Shown: positions 51,599 through 59,918 of the stretch, piece by piece
Position numbering within the stretch: the stretch's first letter is position 1
How the letters are laid out: every line of letters begins with the position of its first letter
NCBI RefSeq assembly: GCF_021738965.1
Contig: NZ_JAKKOQ010000015.1
Location: forward strand, 78,035 to 142,034
Direction: 5' to 3'
Length of the DNA: 64,000 bases
Origin: Gordonia zhenghanii
GTDB taxonomy: Bacteria; Actinomycetota; Actinomycetes; Mycobacteriales; Mycobacteriaceae
Made by a program: the position numbers and the translations under genes
The notes under the pieces: model-generated
Database searches by the model: none
Told to the model about the DNA's origin: nothing
Seen by the model: the letters and a program-made list of their open reading frames with translations, nothing else

Positions 51599-51696
51599 GC
51601 TGATCGAGCGGAGTCGAGATCGCTGGTCGAGCGGCACCACCGCCGGTCGAGCGGTCCCTCTGCTGATCGAGCGGAGTCGAGATCACTGGTCGAGTG
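51599..51696. repeat. CTGGTCGAGCGGAGTCGAGA-family repeat cluster
   Basis: CTGATCGAGCGGAGTCGAGA occurs at about 51600-51619 and 51662-51681, with partial CTGGTCGAG or CCGGTCGAG units between and after. It lies between two divergent genes (AhpD-like and PPOX-like), the only divergent gap in which the family was seen here. The promoters of both genes would have to lie within or beside it. Confidence 0.85.
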
Positions 51697-51734
51697 GGTT
51701 GAACTCCCGGCGCGATTCGCGTGAGATCGAAGGC

Positions 51735-52355
51735 ATGGCGACTGAACCGGAGAACCTCAGGACGTTGACTCGAAAGCCGGACCGAGGCGGGGACCGAGAT
51801 CTCCTCGACGAGGTACTCGACGAAGCGTTGGTAGGCACCGTGTCGACCGTCGTCGAGGGCTGGCCGTGGTCGGTCCCCATGGTGTTGGCCCGGTTGGGCG
51901 ACGACGTAATCGTTCATGGTTCGACTGGGGCGGGGCTGCTCCGTCACGTCGCGGAAGGGGCTGCCGTCACGGTCACCGCGTACGTGTTGGATGGCCTCGT
52001 CGTCTCCAACACGATGTTCGACCATTCCGCGAACTATCGTGCCGTGGTGGTGCGCGGGATCCTCGAACCGGTGGACGACGAGGCCGCAGCCCTCGCAGCG
52101 TTGACGGACAGCATCGTCCCGGGGCGCTCGTCCGAGACGCCGCTGATCACCGCGAAGGAGATCGCGGCGACGCGAACCCTTCGGCTGCCGATCGTTGATG
52201 GTCAATGGACCGCGAAGGCCCGAAGCGGGGGAGCAGGCGTCGACACCGACGAGTGGACCGGCGTGATTCCGGTCAGCACCGTCTACGGCGAGCCGCTCGC
52301 CGACATCGGCGGCACCATGCCAGCCTCCGTTCGTCGGCTGGTCGACGAGCAGTAG
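51735..52355 (+). CDS. Pyridoxamine-5'-phosphate-oxidase-family flavin-binding protein
   Basis: A 206-residue split-barrel protein. Family segments: LDEVLDEALVGTVSTVVEGWPWSVPMVLARLGD, then VIVHGSTGAGLLRHVAEGAAVTVTAY, and SVVVRGILEPV-like AVVVRGILEPVDDE. The type is the NimA-like/FMN-binding branch, not PdxH. Likely binds FMN or F420; substrate unknown. ATG 51735 has CGAAGG upstream; GTG or ATG starts further up give no family match. The stop is followed by a repeat block. Confidence 0.85.
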   Translation: MATEPENLRTLTRKPDRGGDRDLLDEVLDEALVGTVSTVVEGWPWSVPMVLARLGDDVIVHGSTGAGLLRHVAEGAAVTVTAYVLDGLVVSNTMFDHSANYRAVVVRGILEPVDDEAAALAALTDSIVPGRSSETPLITAKEIAATRTLRLPIVDGQWTAKARSGGAGVDTDEWTGVIPVSTVYGEPLADIGGTMPASVRRLVDEQ

Positions 52356-52367
52356 ACGAAAGCCCCT

Positions 52368-52538
52368 GTCGGTCGAGCGGAGTCGAGACCTGTTGTGGAG
52401 CCGGGGGATCTCGACTCCGCTCGATCAACGGGGGTACCGCTCGATCAGCAAAAGTACCGCTCGATCGCAGGCGTACGGTCCGGTCGGCGGTCCTTCCGTT
52501 GGTCGAGCGGAGTCGAGACCGCTCCGCTCGACCAGCGG
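52368..52538. repeat. CTGGTCGAGCGGAGTCGAGA-family repeat cluster
   Basis: Mixed-orientation copies: GGTCGAGCGGAGTCGAGACC near 52371-52390 and 52500-52519, GATCTCGACTCCGCTCGATC near 52408-52427, and shorter CCGCTCGATC pieces at about 52437 and 52458. The cluster fills the gap between the convergent stops of the PPOX-like gene (52355) and the flotillin gene (52540). Inverted copies could fold into long hairpins. Confidence 0.85.
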
Positions 52539-52539
52539 G

Positions 52540-53799
52540 TCAGTCTTCGAGCTTCTTGTCTCCGCCCGAGGAGTCGCCGAGGTCGGCGAGCATGCTGGCG
52601 ACGTCGATGCCGGTGGTCGAGCGGATCACTTCGAGAGTGCTTGCGACACCGCTGCCTGCGCTGCGGGTGAGCGGGCTGACCGAATCTCCGATGAGCGTGA
52701 TGTTGGAGTCGGTGAGCGGCTCGGAAGCAGCGCTGACGATCTCGGGCAGTTTGCCCAGGACCAGTTCGAGCTGACCGACCTTGTCGAGCTTGCCGAGCGC
52801 CGCGGCCCGCTTCTCCAGTGCGTCGGCCTCGGCCTCGCCCTTGATGCGGATGCTCTCGGCCTGCGCTTCGGCCTCGGCGGTGATCTCCGCCTTGCGGGCT
52901 TCGGCGCGCTGCTGCGCCGCGTACAGGTCGGCCTCCGCCGGACGACGAACCTCCGAGTCGAGCTGGGTGTCGCGCAGGCGAGCGTTCTGCTCGGCGACCT
53001 CGTTGTCCTTCTCGACCTGAATGCGGCGACGCTCGGCTTCGACGAGGGGACGCACCGCGTCCGCCTCGGCCGCCGCACGGTCGGTGGCCTGGCGGGCGGC
53101 CTCACGCTGGATGTCGAGTTCACGCTGCTGCTCGATGATCGCCTGCTCGTTGGCGATCCGACTCTGCTCGGCGACCCGGTGAGCTTCCGCGCGGGACTGG
53201 GAGGCGATGGCCGCCTGATCCGATCGTTCCTTGGCAGCGAGGTCGCTGAAGTACTGGCCATCCGAGTCTTGGACGTCGTTGATCGAGAAGCTGTCCAGGA
53301 GCAGACCCTGATTGCCGAGGATCTCCTTGATCGACTGGGCGACCTGGTCGACGAGCTGCTGCCGGTCGACGAGGATGCTCTTGGCCGTCATGGTGCCGAC
53401 GATCGAGCGCAGTTCACCGGACAACTGTTCGGTGACGAGCAACTTCACTCGGTTCAGGTCGTCGCCGAAGCGGGGACCGGCTTTGAGGATGGACTCCGGG
53501 GTGTCACCGACTTTCACCACGGCCACGCCGCGGACCTTCAGTTCGATGCCGTCGTTGGCAGGTGTCGACGTGTCGAGATCGGCTTTGATCGACGACAGCT
53601 GGACGCGGGTGGCTCGCTGCACGACGGGCAGAACGAACGTCCCGGTGCCGCGGTACACCTTGCCCTGATGTCCCTTGCCGGTACCGGTGACGATGAACGC
53701 CTCCTCGGCGCCGGGCACGCGATAGCGCGACAGGAGCAGGAGTACGACGAGCACGAGCAGGACGGCTACGACGGCCACGGCCGTGATGATCGCGGTCAT
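52540..53799 (-). CDS. Flotillin-family (SPFH/band 7) membrane protein
   Basis: A 419-residue flotillin. One N-terminal membrane segment (about 3-24, IITAVAVVAVLLVLVVLLLL), SPFH domain (about 30-190, VKVGDTPESILKAG; ELRSIVGTMTAKSILVDRQQL; LDSFSINDVQD), then a long Glu/Ala/Arg coiled coil (about 200-355) typical of flotillins, and a short Gly/Ser C-terminus. It should organise lipid-ordered membrane microdomains with its partner NfeD. The upstream NfeD gene overlaps it by 4 bases (ATGA). The downstream end is the repeat cluster. Confidence 0.94.
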   Translation of the reverse strand: MTAIITAVAVVAVLLVLVVLLLLSRYRVPGAEEAFIVTGTGKGHQGKVYRGTGTFVLPVVQRATRVQLSSIKADLDTSTPANDGIELKVRGVAVVKVGDTPESILKAGPRFGDDLNRVKLLVTEQLSGELRSIVGTMTAKSILVDRQQLVDQVAQSIKEILGNQGLLLDSFSINDVQDSDGQYFSDLAAKERSDQAAIASQSRAEAHRVAEQSRIANEQAIIEQQRELDIQREAARQATDRAAAEADAVRPLVEAERRRIQVEKDNEVAEQNARLRDTQLDSEVRRPAEADLYAAQQRAEARKAEITAEAEAQAESIRIKGEAEADALEKRAAALGKLDKVGQLELVLGKLPEIVSAASEPLTDSNITLIGDSVSPLTRSAGSGVASTLEVIRSTTGIDVASMLADLGDSSGGDKKLED

Positions 53800-54332
53800 G
53801 GGTGATCATTCCCTTCTGGGTGAGTGGCCTCGTCGAATGTCAACGACGAGACATAGAAACCTTCGCGACTGTCGATCTTCTCGACGATGACCGCTCGGTC
53901 GTTGTAGGCGAATGACTCCTCCGAGGTGACGGTGACCTGCCGTGTGCCGAGTGGGGTCGCGACCTCGGCGGTGCCGAATCGGCCCTGAGCGACCGGTTCG
54001 ACGATGCGGACCGTCGAGCCGAGGAGGTCGTACGACGGCAGTTCCTCTTCGGACCCGACGAGGTAGCCGAGCACGGCGAACGCGACGAGCCCCAACACGA
54101 TTCCCGCGACCGCCCCGGACAGGAGCGCGACGGGCGTGCTGGCTGCGTCGAAGACGAGGAGACCGCCGGACAACAGTCCGAAACCGGTCAGGAACGGAGT
54201 GGCGACCGACACGAGGCCCGCACCGGAGTCACCGAGGTGGATGTCAAACGAGCCGAACTCGAAGCCGACTAGCGACAGGAGCGTCAGCGTCAGACCGACG
54301 AGACCTATCGCGAGGAGAACGATTCCGAGCAC
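53796..54332 (-). CDS. NfeD-like membrane protein
   Basis: About 178 residues: four hydrophobic stretches in the first 100 residues (from LGIVLLAIGLVGLTLTLLSLVGF to AVAGIVLGLVAFAVLGYLVG) and a C-terminal OB-fold domain (about 110-165, LLGSTVRIVEPVAQGRFGTAEVATP). NfeD partners of flotillins stabilise membrane domains. GTG 54332 is chosen because GGGGC lies just upstream and the first membrane segment begins there; the frame stays open to 54482. Its stop overlaps the flotillin start. Confidence 0.82.
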   Translation of the reverse strand: MLGIVLLAIGLVGLTLTLLSLVGFEFGSFDIHLGDSGAGLVSVATPFLTGFGLLSGGLLVFDAASTPVALLSGAVAGIVLGLVAFAVLGYLVGSEEELPSYDLLGSTVRIVEPVAQGRFGTAEVATPLGTRQVTVTSEESFAYNDRAVIVEKIDSREGFYVSSLTFDEATHPEGNDHP

Positions 54333-54447
54333 TGGCGCCCCGTTTCTGCAGAGTTTCGCGTAAATCCATTCTGTCACAAGGGGGAAGGGTGTCCGCTTGC
54401 GCGAATGAAGCAGGAGGAGCGGAGTGCAGACAGGGCCATCAGTAACC

Positions 54448-54467
54448 GTGCCATTGACAATTGGCAC
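54448..54467. promoter_or_regulatory. Inverted repeat with embedded -35-like TTGACA
   Basis: GTGCCATTGACAATTGGCAC is a near-palindrome (GTGCC-ATTG and CAAT-TGGCAC with one extra base) centred on A54457, 22 bases before the esterase ATG. TTGACA (54454-54459) lies inside it, so a bound repressor would block the promoter of the esterase-SDR-diiron-monooxygenase cluster. No clear -10 at 17-19 bases was found. The partial repeat GGTGCCA at 54476-54481 is nearby. Confidence 0.45.
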
Positions 54468-54488
54468 AGTGGGTGGTGCCATCTATTC

Positions 54489-55475
54489 ATGGTTGAAACA
54501 CAGAGAGCCGAGCCGGTGCCTGTCTCGGCGTCGCAGCGGTCGAGGGCGGCAGCGCTGGCCACCAGAGTCATGCTCGGGACGTTCACCCAGTTCGTCGGAA
54601 CGGGTCCGTCCGGAGTGCGGCTGGCCAGACGGACGATCGCGACTCTGATGCGCGCCTTCGGCTCGATGCCCACGGGAACGACGATCGAGAAGGTCGACGC
54701 CGGAGGTGTGCGGGGCGAATGGGTGTACGGCCCCGGCGTGGACCGCACGTCGGCTCGAGTCGTCTATTTCCTTCACGGGAGCGCCTACATGATGTGCTCG
54801 CCGGCGACGCATCGGAGTCTTGCGGCGCGTCTGTCGCAGATCACCGGCCTCCCCGCGTTCGTCCTCGATTACCGGCTCGCGCCTGAGCACCGATTTCCGG
54901 CGGCGGCCGACGACGTCGACGCGGGGTGGGAGTGGCTGATCGCGCGGGGATACGACCCAGCAGACATCGCCGTCGTCGGAGACTCCGCAGGCGGACACCT
55001 TGCAGCAGCGTTCCTGTTGAACCGTGCTGCCGCGCAGCAGTCTCTGCCCGCGTGCGCCGTGATGTTCTCACCGGTCGTCGACCTGACCTTCGGTCTGGCG
55101 GCGCAGCAGGAGCGGGTTCGTCGAGATCCGATGGTTTCGGCGGCTCGGGCCCGCCGTCTCGTCGAGCTCTACACCGTCGGCGCCGACTTTCAGGATCCTC
55201 GTCTGACGCTCCGGTACGGCAGCGCCCGCGACTGCCCTCCGGTGCTGGTCCAGTCGGGAGGTGCGGAGATGCTGCAGGCCGACGCACGGCACTTCGCCGA
55301 GAACTTCGCCGCCCGCGGCGGGGTCGTGACCAACGAGTTGTGGCCGGAGCAGATGCACGTCTTCCAAGCGCTGCCGCGATTGGGTCCTGAGCCCGACGCC
55401 GCCTTGCGCCGCGTCCGCGACTTCGTCGCCGACGCGTTCGATCTCAGCCGCACCGAAGAAGGAGTGGCATCGTGA
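54489..55475 (+). CDS. Alpha/beta hydrolase, hormone-sensitive-lipase family (LipR-like)
   Basis: A 328-residue esterase. The oxyanion-hole motif is YFLHGSAYMMCSP (HGS instead of HGGG), the nucleophile is GDSAGGH (Ser166), with LDYRLAPEHRFPAA between them, and the catalytic His is in the EQMHVFQALP segment near the C-terminus. It is close in type to LipR (Rv3084) of the mycobacterial mymA operon. It may hydrolyse the ester made by the Baeyer-Villiger-type monooxygenase at 57328. ATG 54489 is chosen; ATG 54405 would add a stretch that covers the operator-like repeat. Confidence 0.9.
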   Translation: MVETQRAEPVPVSASQRSRAAALATRVMLGTFTQFVGTGPSGVRLARRTIATLMRAFGSMPTGTTIEKVDAGGVRGEWVYGPGVDRTSARVVYFLHGSAYMMCSPATHRSLAARLSQITGLPAFVLDYRLAPEHRFPAAADDVDAGWEWLIARGYDPADIAVVGDSAGGHLAAAFLLNRAAAQQSLPACAVMFSPVVDLTFGLAAQQERVRRDPMVSAARARRLVELYTVGADFQDPRLTLRYGSARDCPPVLVQSGGAEMLQADARHFAENFAARGGVVTNELWPEQMHVFQALPRLGPEPDAALRRVRDFVADAFDLSRTEEGVAS

Positions 55476-56371
55476 CTCCGGTCGACTCGCTGCTCGTCAA
55501 CCTGGTCCGCGCCCGACGCAGCCACGGAGCCGACGCGGTCGTCACCGGCGCGGGCAGCGGCATCGGTCGAGCGTTCGCTGTGGAACTCGCTGCCCGCGGC
55601 GGTCACGTCGTCTGCGCCGACATCGACCCCGATCGCGCCGCCGAGACCGCCGGGATGATCACCGCGGCGGGCGGTCGCGCAGTCGCGCAGTTCTGCGACG
55701 TCAGCGTCCTGGACGACGTCGTCAAGCTTGCGGACGTGGTCGTCCACGAGTTCGGTGGTCCACCGACGCTCGTCGTCAATAACGCGGGAGTAGGCATCGG
55801 CGGACGGCCGGTCGGCGAGGTCGGTATGGACGACTGGAACTGGGCGCTCGGTATCAACTTGTGGGGAGTGATCCACGGCTGTGAGACCTTCGCGCCGCTC
55901 GTCCGATCAGCTGGTAAGGGCGGGATCATCAACGTCGCGTCGGCCGCAGGATTCGCCGCGGCGCCGACGATGGGGCCGTACAACGTCGGCAAGGCAGGCG
56001 TTATGTCGCTGTCGGAGACGCTGTCCGCCGAAATGAGCGGAACCGGAGTCGCCGTCACTGTCCTCTGCCCGACGTTCGTCAAGACCAACGTGGCGCGCGA
56101 CGGCCGGATCACCGACACCGGTCGCGGACTCGCCGACTGGCTGATGGAGAAGACCGGCCACTCCCCGAAGAGTGTCGCCGCAGCGACGCTCGACGCGAAT
56201 GATCTCGGACGCCTCTACGTCGTACCGCAGATCGACGCGACCCTCGTCTGGCATCTCAAACGGCATCTTCCGGCGCCGTACACGTGGGGCGCCGGGCTCT
56301 TGAACCGTCTGCTGCCCGAGGAACAACCGGCCGCGTCGGCCGACGCCGTCGAACCCGTCCGAACCCGCTAG
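55472..56371 (+). CDS. Short-chain dehydrogenase/reductase, SadH-like
   Basis: A 299-residue SDR. NAD(P)-binding TGAGSGIG at residues 25-32, NNAG at 103-106, catalytic Ser157, Tyr170 and Lys174 (YNVGK). It reads like SadH (Rv3085) of the mymA operon, which probably oxidises or reduces an alcohol or ketone for the monooxygenase. The GTG start overlaps the esterase stop by 4 bases (GTGA). The C-terminal 25 residues are outside the Rossmann fold. Confidence 0.92.
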   Translation: MTPVDSLLVNLVRARRSHGADAVVTGAGSGIGRAFAVELAARGGHVVCADIDPDRAAETAGMITAAGGRAVAQFCDVSVLDDVVKLADVVVHEFGGPPTLVVNNAGVGIGGRPVGEVGMDDWNWALGINLWGVIHGCETFAPLVRSAGKGGIINVASAAGFAAAPTMGPYNVGKAGVMSLSETLSAEMSGTGVAVTVLCPTFVKTNVARDGRITDTGRGLADWLMEKTGHSPKSVAAATLDANDLGRLYVVPQIDATLVWHLKRHLPAPYTWGAGLLNRLLPEEQPAASADAVEPVRTR

Positions 56372-56392
56372 AACCGCCGAAGGAGACTCGTC

Positions 56393-57316
56393 ATGGCCAT
56401 GGACATGGACCGCATGCTGGCAATGATCAAAGAGCGCCAGTGGGCGCTCGCCGACATCGACTGGGAGGGGCCGGGCGCCGAACTCATCGAGCCGGAACTG
56501 CACGCGAAACTCAAGCCGTTCCTCTCGGACCTGATGTGGATCGAGAACGTCGGAGCTCGCGGATTCGCGGCAATGGCGAAGAAGGCCCCGACTCCCACCC
56601 TCAAGAGCATCTATGAGCATTTCCACGCCGAAGAGCAGAAGCACGCCAACGCCGAGCTCGCGCTGATGCGGCGCTGGGGGATGCTCGACGCCGACGAGAT
56701 CCCGTCGCCGAACGTCAATGTGCAACTGATCATCAACTTCCTCGACAAGCACGCCGACGGCATGTCGCTGTCGTTCCTTGGCACGGTGATCCCGATGCTC
56801 GAAGTCGCACTCGACGGTGCACTCATCAAATTCATCACCGACGAGGTGAGGGATCCGGTCGCCCAGGACGTGTTCCGCCACATCAACTCCGACGAGTCGC
56901 GGCATCTCGCCGTCGACTACGAGGTGATGGACATCCTCGGCCACGCGGACCTCCGCAAGCTGCTCACCGACTTCATCGGCGGCTGGCTCAACCCGTCGCT
57001 GTTGGTCGGCTTCCTCAGCTACATGCCGTTGCTGAACAAGATGCGCGACAACATCGTCGCGATGGGTGTCGACGAGGAGAAGCTCTACGTCGCGATGCGG
57101 AAGTACCACTCGGTGGGCGAGCGCAGCGAATTCGTCCATCGGCTGCCGATGTATCGACTCGTGTCGATGCACGGCGCGTGGGTTATCAACCGCAACAACC
57201 TGCCGTACCACCTGGTCGCCGACAGTCTGGTCAAAGTCACCGGAAAGATCCCGTTCGCGCTCGTCCACCGAACTCCCTCGTGGTCGCAGGAACTGACCTA
57301 CGAGCCGGCAGCCTGA
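56393..57316 (+). CDS. Ferritin-like diiron-carboxylate protein
   Basis: A 307-residue helical protein with two ExxH pairs: Glu81-Gln-Lys-His84 (in HAEEQKHANAEL) and Glu168-Ser-Arg-His171 (in SDESRHLAVDYEV). Further carboxylates (Glu51, Glu137) are suitably placed for a four-helix diiron site as in acyl-ACP desaturases and AurF-type N-oxygenases. I cannot assign it to a named subfamily. It starts 21 bases after the SDR stop with AAGGAGA before the ATG, and the monooxygenase follows after 11 bases, so it is in the same operon. It may be an oxygenase acting on the same substrate as the cluster. Confidence 0.85.
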   Translation: MAMDMDRMLAMIKERQWALADIDWEGPGAELIEPELHAKLKPFLSDLMWIENVGARGFAAMAKKAPTPTLKSIYEHFHAEEQKHANAELALMRRWGMLDADEIPSPNVNVQLIINFLDKHADGMSLSFLGTVIPMLEVALDGALIKFITDEVRDPVAQDVFRHINSDESRHLAVDYEVMDILGHADLRKLLTDFIGGWLNPSLLVGFLSYMPLLNKMRDNIVAMGVDEEKLYVAMRKYHSVGERSEFVHRLPMYRLVSMHGAWVINRNNLPYHLVADSLVKVTGKIPFALVHRTPSWSQELTYEPAA

Positions 57317-57327
57317 GAGGCACGCAC

Positions 57328-58827
57328 ATGAGCATCGCAGTAGCCGTCATCGGCGCCGGATTCGCGGGGATCGGCGCGGCAATCAAGTTGAAACAGAAGG
57401 GCATCGACGACTTCGTCGTCTTCGAACGTGGCGATCGCGTCGGCGGGACCTGGCGCGACAACACCTATCCGGGCGCCGCCTGCGACATCCCGTCCCATCT
57501 GTACTCGTACAGTTTCGCGCCGAACCCCGAGTGGTCGCACACCTACTCGGGCAGCGCCGAGATCCTCGACTACATCGACGAGATGGTCGCTTCGTTCGGC
57601 GTCGCCGAGCACATCCGCTTCCGGCGCGAGGTGGTTGGCCTCTCGTACGACGAGGCGTCGGGGGAGTGGACCGTGCGCTTCGCGGGCCGTCGCCGGGCTG
57701 TGAAGGCGCGGTCGGTGATCATGGCGGCCGGGCCGCTGGCGAATCCGTCGTTCCCGGATCTCCGCGGTATCGACGATTTCGATGGGTGCAAGATCCACAG
57801 CGCCCGATGGGATCACGACTACGACTTCACCGGCAAGAAGGTCGCGGTGGTCGGCACCGGGGCGAGCGCCGTGCAGATCGTGCCGCATCTTGTCCGGTCG
57901 GCGGCGTCGGTGAAGGTGTTCCAGCGGACTCCGGGGTGGGTCCTGCCCCGAGTCGACGTCGAGACCGGCGAGTTCGCCAAGGGCGTCTATCGTGTGGTCC
58001 CGGGCGCGCAGCGACTTGCTCGTGCGGCTTGGTACTGGGGTCATGAGTCGATCGCCTTGGGTGTCGTATGGGACACGCCGCTCACCCGTGTCGTAGAGAC
58101 GGTGAGCAGACTCAATCTCCGTCTGCAGGTGCGGGATCCGTGGCTGCGCCGCCAGCTGACGCCGGACTTCTCGGCGGGCTGCAAACGCCTGCTGATGACC
58201 AGCGACTATTACCCAGCGCTGCAGGCCGACAACTGCAAACTCGTCACCTGGCCGATCGCGCGGATCGCACCGAAGGGAATCCGTACCGTCGAAGGCGTCG
58301 AGCATCAGGCGGATGTCATCGTGTTCGCGACCGGATTCGACGTCGGCAAACAGGGGACGCCGTTCCCGGTCACCGGTGTCGGCGGGCGGGTGCTCGCCGA
58401 CGAATGGGCAGGCGGCGCATACGCATACCGGAGTGTGAACGTGGCCGGATATCCGAATCTGCACATCACGTTCGGTCCGAACTCCGGGCCGGGCCACAAC
58501 TCGGCGCTGGTCTACATGGAGGCGCAGATCGACTACATCACCGACGCCGTCACCATGATCGAGAAGAACGATTGGAAGGCGCTCGACGTCCGAGAAGAAG
58601 TCCAGTCGGCGTACAACCGGGACATCCAGAAGCGTCTCGGAGCGACGACGTGGAACTCGGGCTGTCAGAGTTGGTATCTCACCGAGGACGGATTCAACGC
58701 CACGATGTTCCCCGGATTCGCGACCCAGTACACGAAACAATTAGCGCGAGTGGATCTGCAGGACTACCGAATTCTCGTGCACGCCTCGGAGCCCCGCGAC
58801 GCTTCGGAGCCTGCGATGTCGGGATAA
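57328..58827 (+). CDS. Flavin-containing monooxygenase, Baeyer-Villiger type (MymA/EthA-like)
   Basis: A 499-residue class B flavoprotein monooxygenase. FAD site GAGFAG (residues 9-14), second dinucleotide site GTGASA (176-181) and, between them, the Baeyer-Villiger fingerprint FDGCKIHSARW (151-161) in full. EthA and MymA (Rv3083) are of this kind; they convert ketones to esters. In this operon a carbonyl made by the SDR could become an ester and then be cut by the esterase. ATG 57328 is preferred over longer starts, which overlap the diiron gene. The MerR gene begins 9 bases after the stop. Confidence 0.93.
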   Translation: MSIAVAVIGAGFAGIGAAIKLKQKGIDDFVVFERGDRVGGTWRDNTYPGAACDIPSHLYSYSFAPNPEWSHTYSGSAEILDYIDEMVASFGVAEHIRFRREVVGLSYDEASGEWTVRFAGRRRAVKARSVIMAAGPLANPSFPDLRGIDDFDGCKIHSARWDHDYDFTGKKVAVVGTGASAVQIVPHLVRSAASVKVFQRTPGWVLPRVDVETGEFAKGVYRVVPGAQRLARAAWYWGHESIALGVVWDTPLTRVVETVSRLNLRLQVRDPWLRRQLTPDFSAGCKRLLMTSDYYPALQADNCKLVTWPIARIAPKGIRTVEGVEHQADVIVFATGFDVGKQGTPFPVTGVGGRVLADEWAGGAYAYRSVNVAGYPNLHITFGPNSGPGHNSALVYMEAQIDYITDAVTMIEKNDWKALDVREEVQSAYNRDIQKRLGATTWNSGCQSWYLTEDGFNATMFPGFATQYTKQLARVDLQDYRILVHASEPRDASEPAMSG

Positions 58828-58836
58828 GGTCGGTCG

Positions 58837-59577
58837 ATGACCGAGTACCGGATCGACGATCTCGCACGTGAGTCGGGCACCACGACCCGGAACATCCGCG
58901 GATACCAGGAACGGGGACTCTTGCCCGCACCGCTGCGGCGCGGGCGGGTGGCCATCTACACCGAACGACACCTGGCGAACCTGCGGGCGATCAACGACCT
59001 ACTCGGTAAGGGATTCAATCTCAAGCACATCGCGACGTTTCTTACCAACCCTCGCGCACGAGTCGGCGAGGCGCTCGAGCTCGCGGACGTACTCGGCGAG
59101 CATTGGTCGCGGGAGCCGAGTCGTCGGATGTCGCGACGAGAGTTGGCGGCGAAGCTGGGTGCGGCCGACGACGAGACCATCGACCGGTTGGTGAACGCGG
59201 GGATCGTGAGTCGGATCGACGGATCGAGCGACGTACAGGCGATCGATTCGCGGATCGTAGGCAATCTCGCCACGTTGATCGACCGCGGCATGCCGTTCGA
59301 ATCGGTGGTCGCCGCACACGCGGAGTTCACCGACAAATTGTCGGAGGCGGTCCGAGTCCTGATGCGCGCCGCACACGACGAGTTCATCCGACGTGAAGGG
59401 ATCGGGTGGACCCCGACGACACCGGATGAGGTCGCTTGGGCAACCGATCTGATCGCCGCCATGCGGCGGGTCGCCACCGCCAATGCGTACAGCGCACTGG
59501 ATCGGGCGCTCGACTCCGCCCTCGACGAGCAACTCCGCGAGCACGAGCAGGCGTCGACTTCTCGGCAGCAGGCTTGA
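58837..59577 (+). CDS. MerR-family transcriptional regulator
   Basis: A 246-residue regulator. The winged helix at the start is YRIDDLARESGTTTRNIRGYQERGLLP, then GRVAIYTERHLANLRAINDLLGKGF, and a 150-residue helical C-terminal domain without the Cys clusters of metal sensors. It may sense an organic ligand and control the upstream cluster (operator candidate 54448-54467). Position at the end of the operon also allows feedback control. Unlike mymA of M. tuberculosis, which is controlled by the AraC-type VirS, the regulator here is of MerR type. Confidence 0.9.
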   Translation: MTEYRIDDLARESGTTTRNIRGYQERGLLPAPLRRGRVAIYTERHLANLRAINDLLGKGFNLKHIATFLTNPRARVGEALELADVLGEHWSREPSRRMSRRELAAKLGAADDETIDRLVNAGIVSRIDGSSDVQAIDSRIVGNLATLIDRGMPFESVVAAHAEFTDKLSEAVRVLMRAAHDEFIRREGIGWTPTTPDEVAWATDLIAAMRRVATANAYSALDRALDSALDEQLREHEQASTSRQQA

Positions 59578-59918
59578 GCCACCGGTCTGCTCCGTGCGGC
59601 GGCGTCCAGACACGCCTTCACCCGCCGAGGGATCGTTCGGTCTCCAGCGTATGATGCCGGTGGAAGCGCTCGGCTCGACAACGCCGTCCCGAGCACTGCA
59701 AATCGCCGGTAGACACCGGTCGATTTCACCCGATCTGACATTCGCTGACAGATCCGCACCGCTGTCCACAGCAAGCGGTGCTGGTCGGTGACCCATGGTG
59801 TGTGCGCTGCCTCGCAAAAACGAGGACCGGATGCACCGGGTCACAACAAGCGGGACAATGTCAGCGACGCAAATAACGAGTTCCACAAGAACACGATCGA
59901 GAAGAGGCAGCGACACTC
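59578..59918. other. 341-base gap, icd promoter region
   Basis: No ORF with coding character is seen. A TATGAT (59650-59655) could be a -10 element. A small hairpin CCTCG-CAAAAA-CGAGG lies at 59811-59826. GAAGAGG about 14 bases before the icd ATG is the likely ribosome site. The long leader implies regulation of icd, but nothing more specific is recognised. Confidence 0.4.

Noticed and set aside
59578..59918. Searched for a small gene or riboswitch before icd
   Set aside because: Short frames exist but have no ribosome site or family resemblance, and no conserved riboswitch block was recognised.
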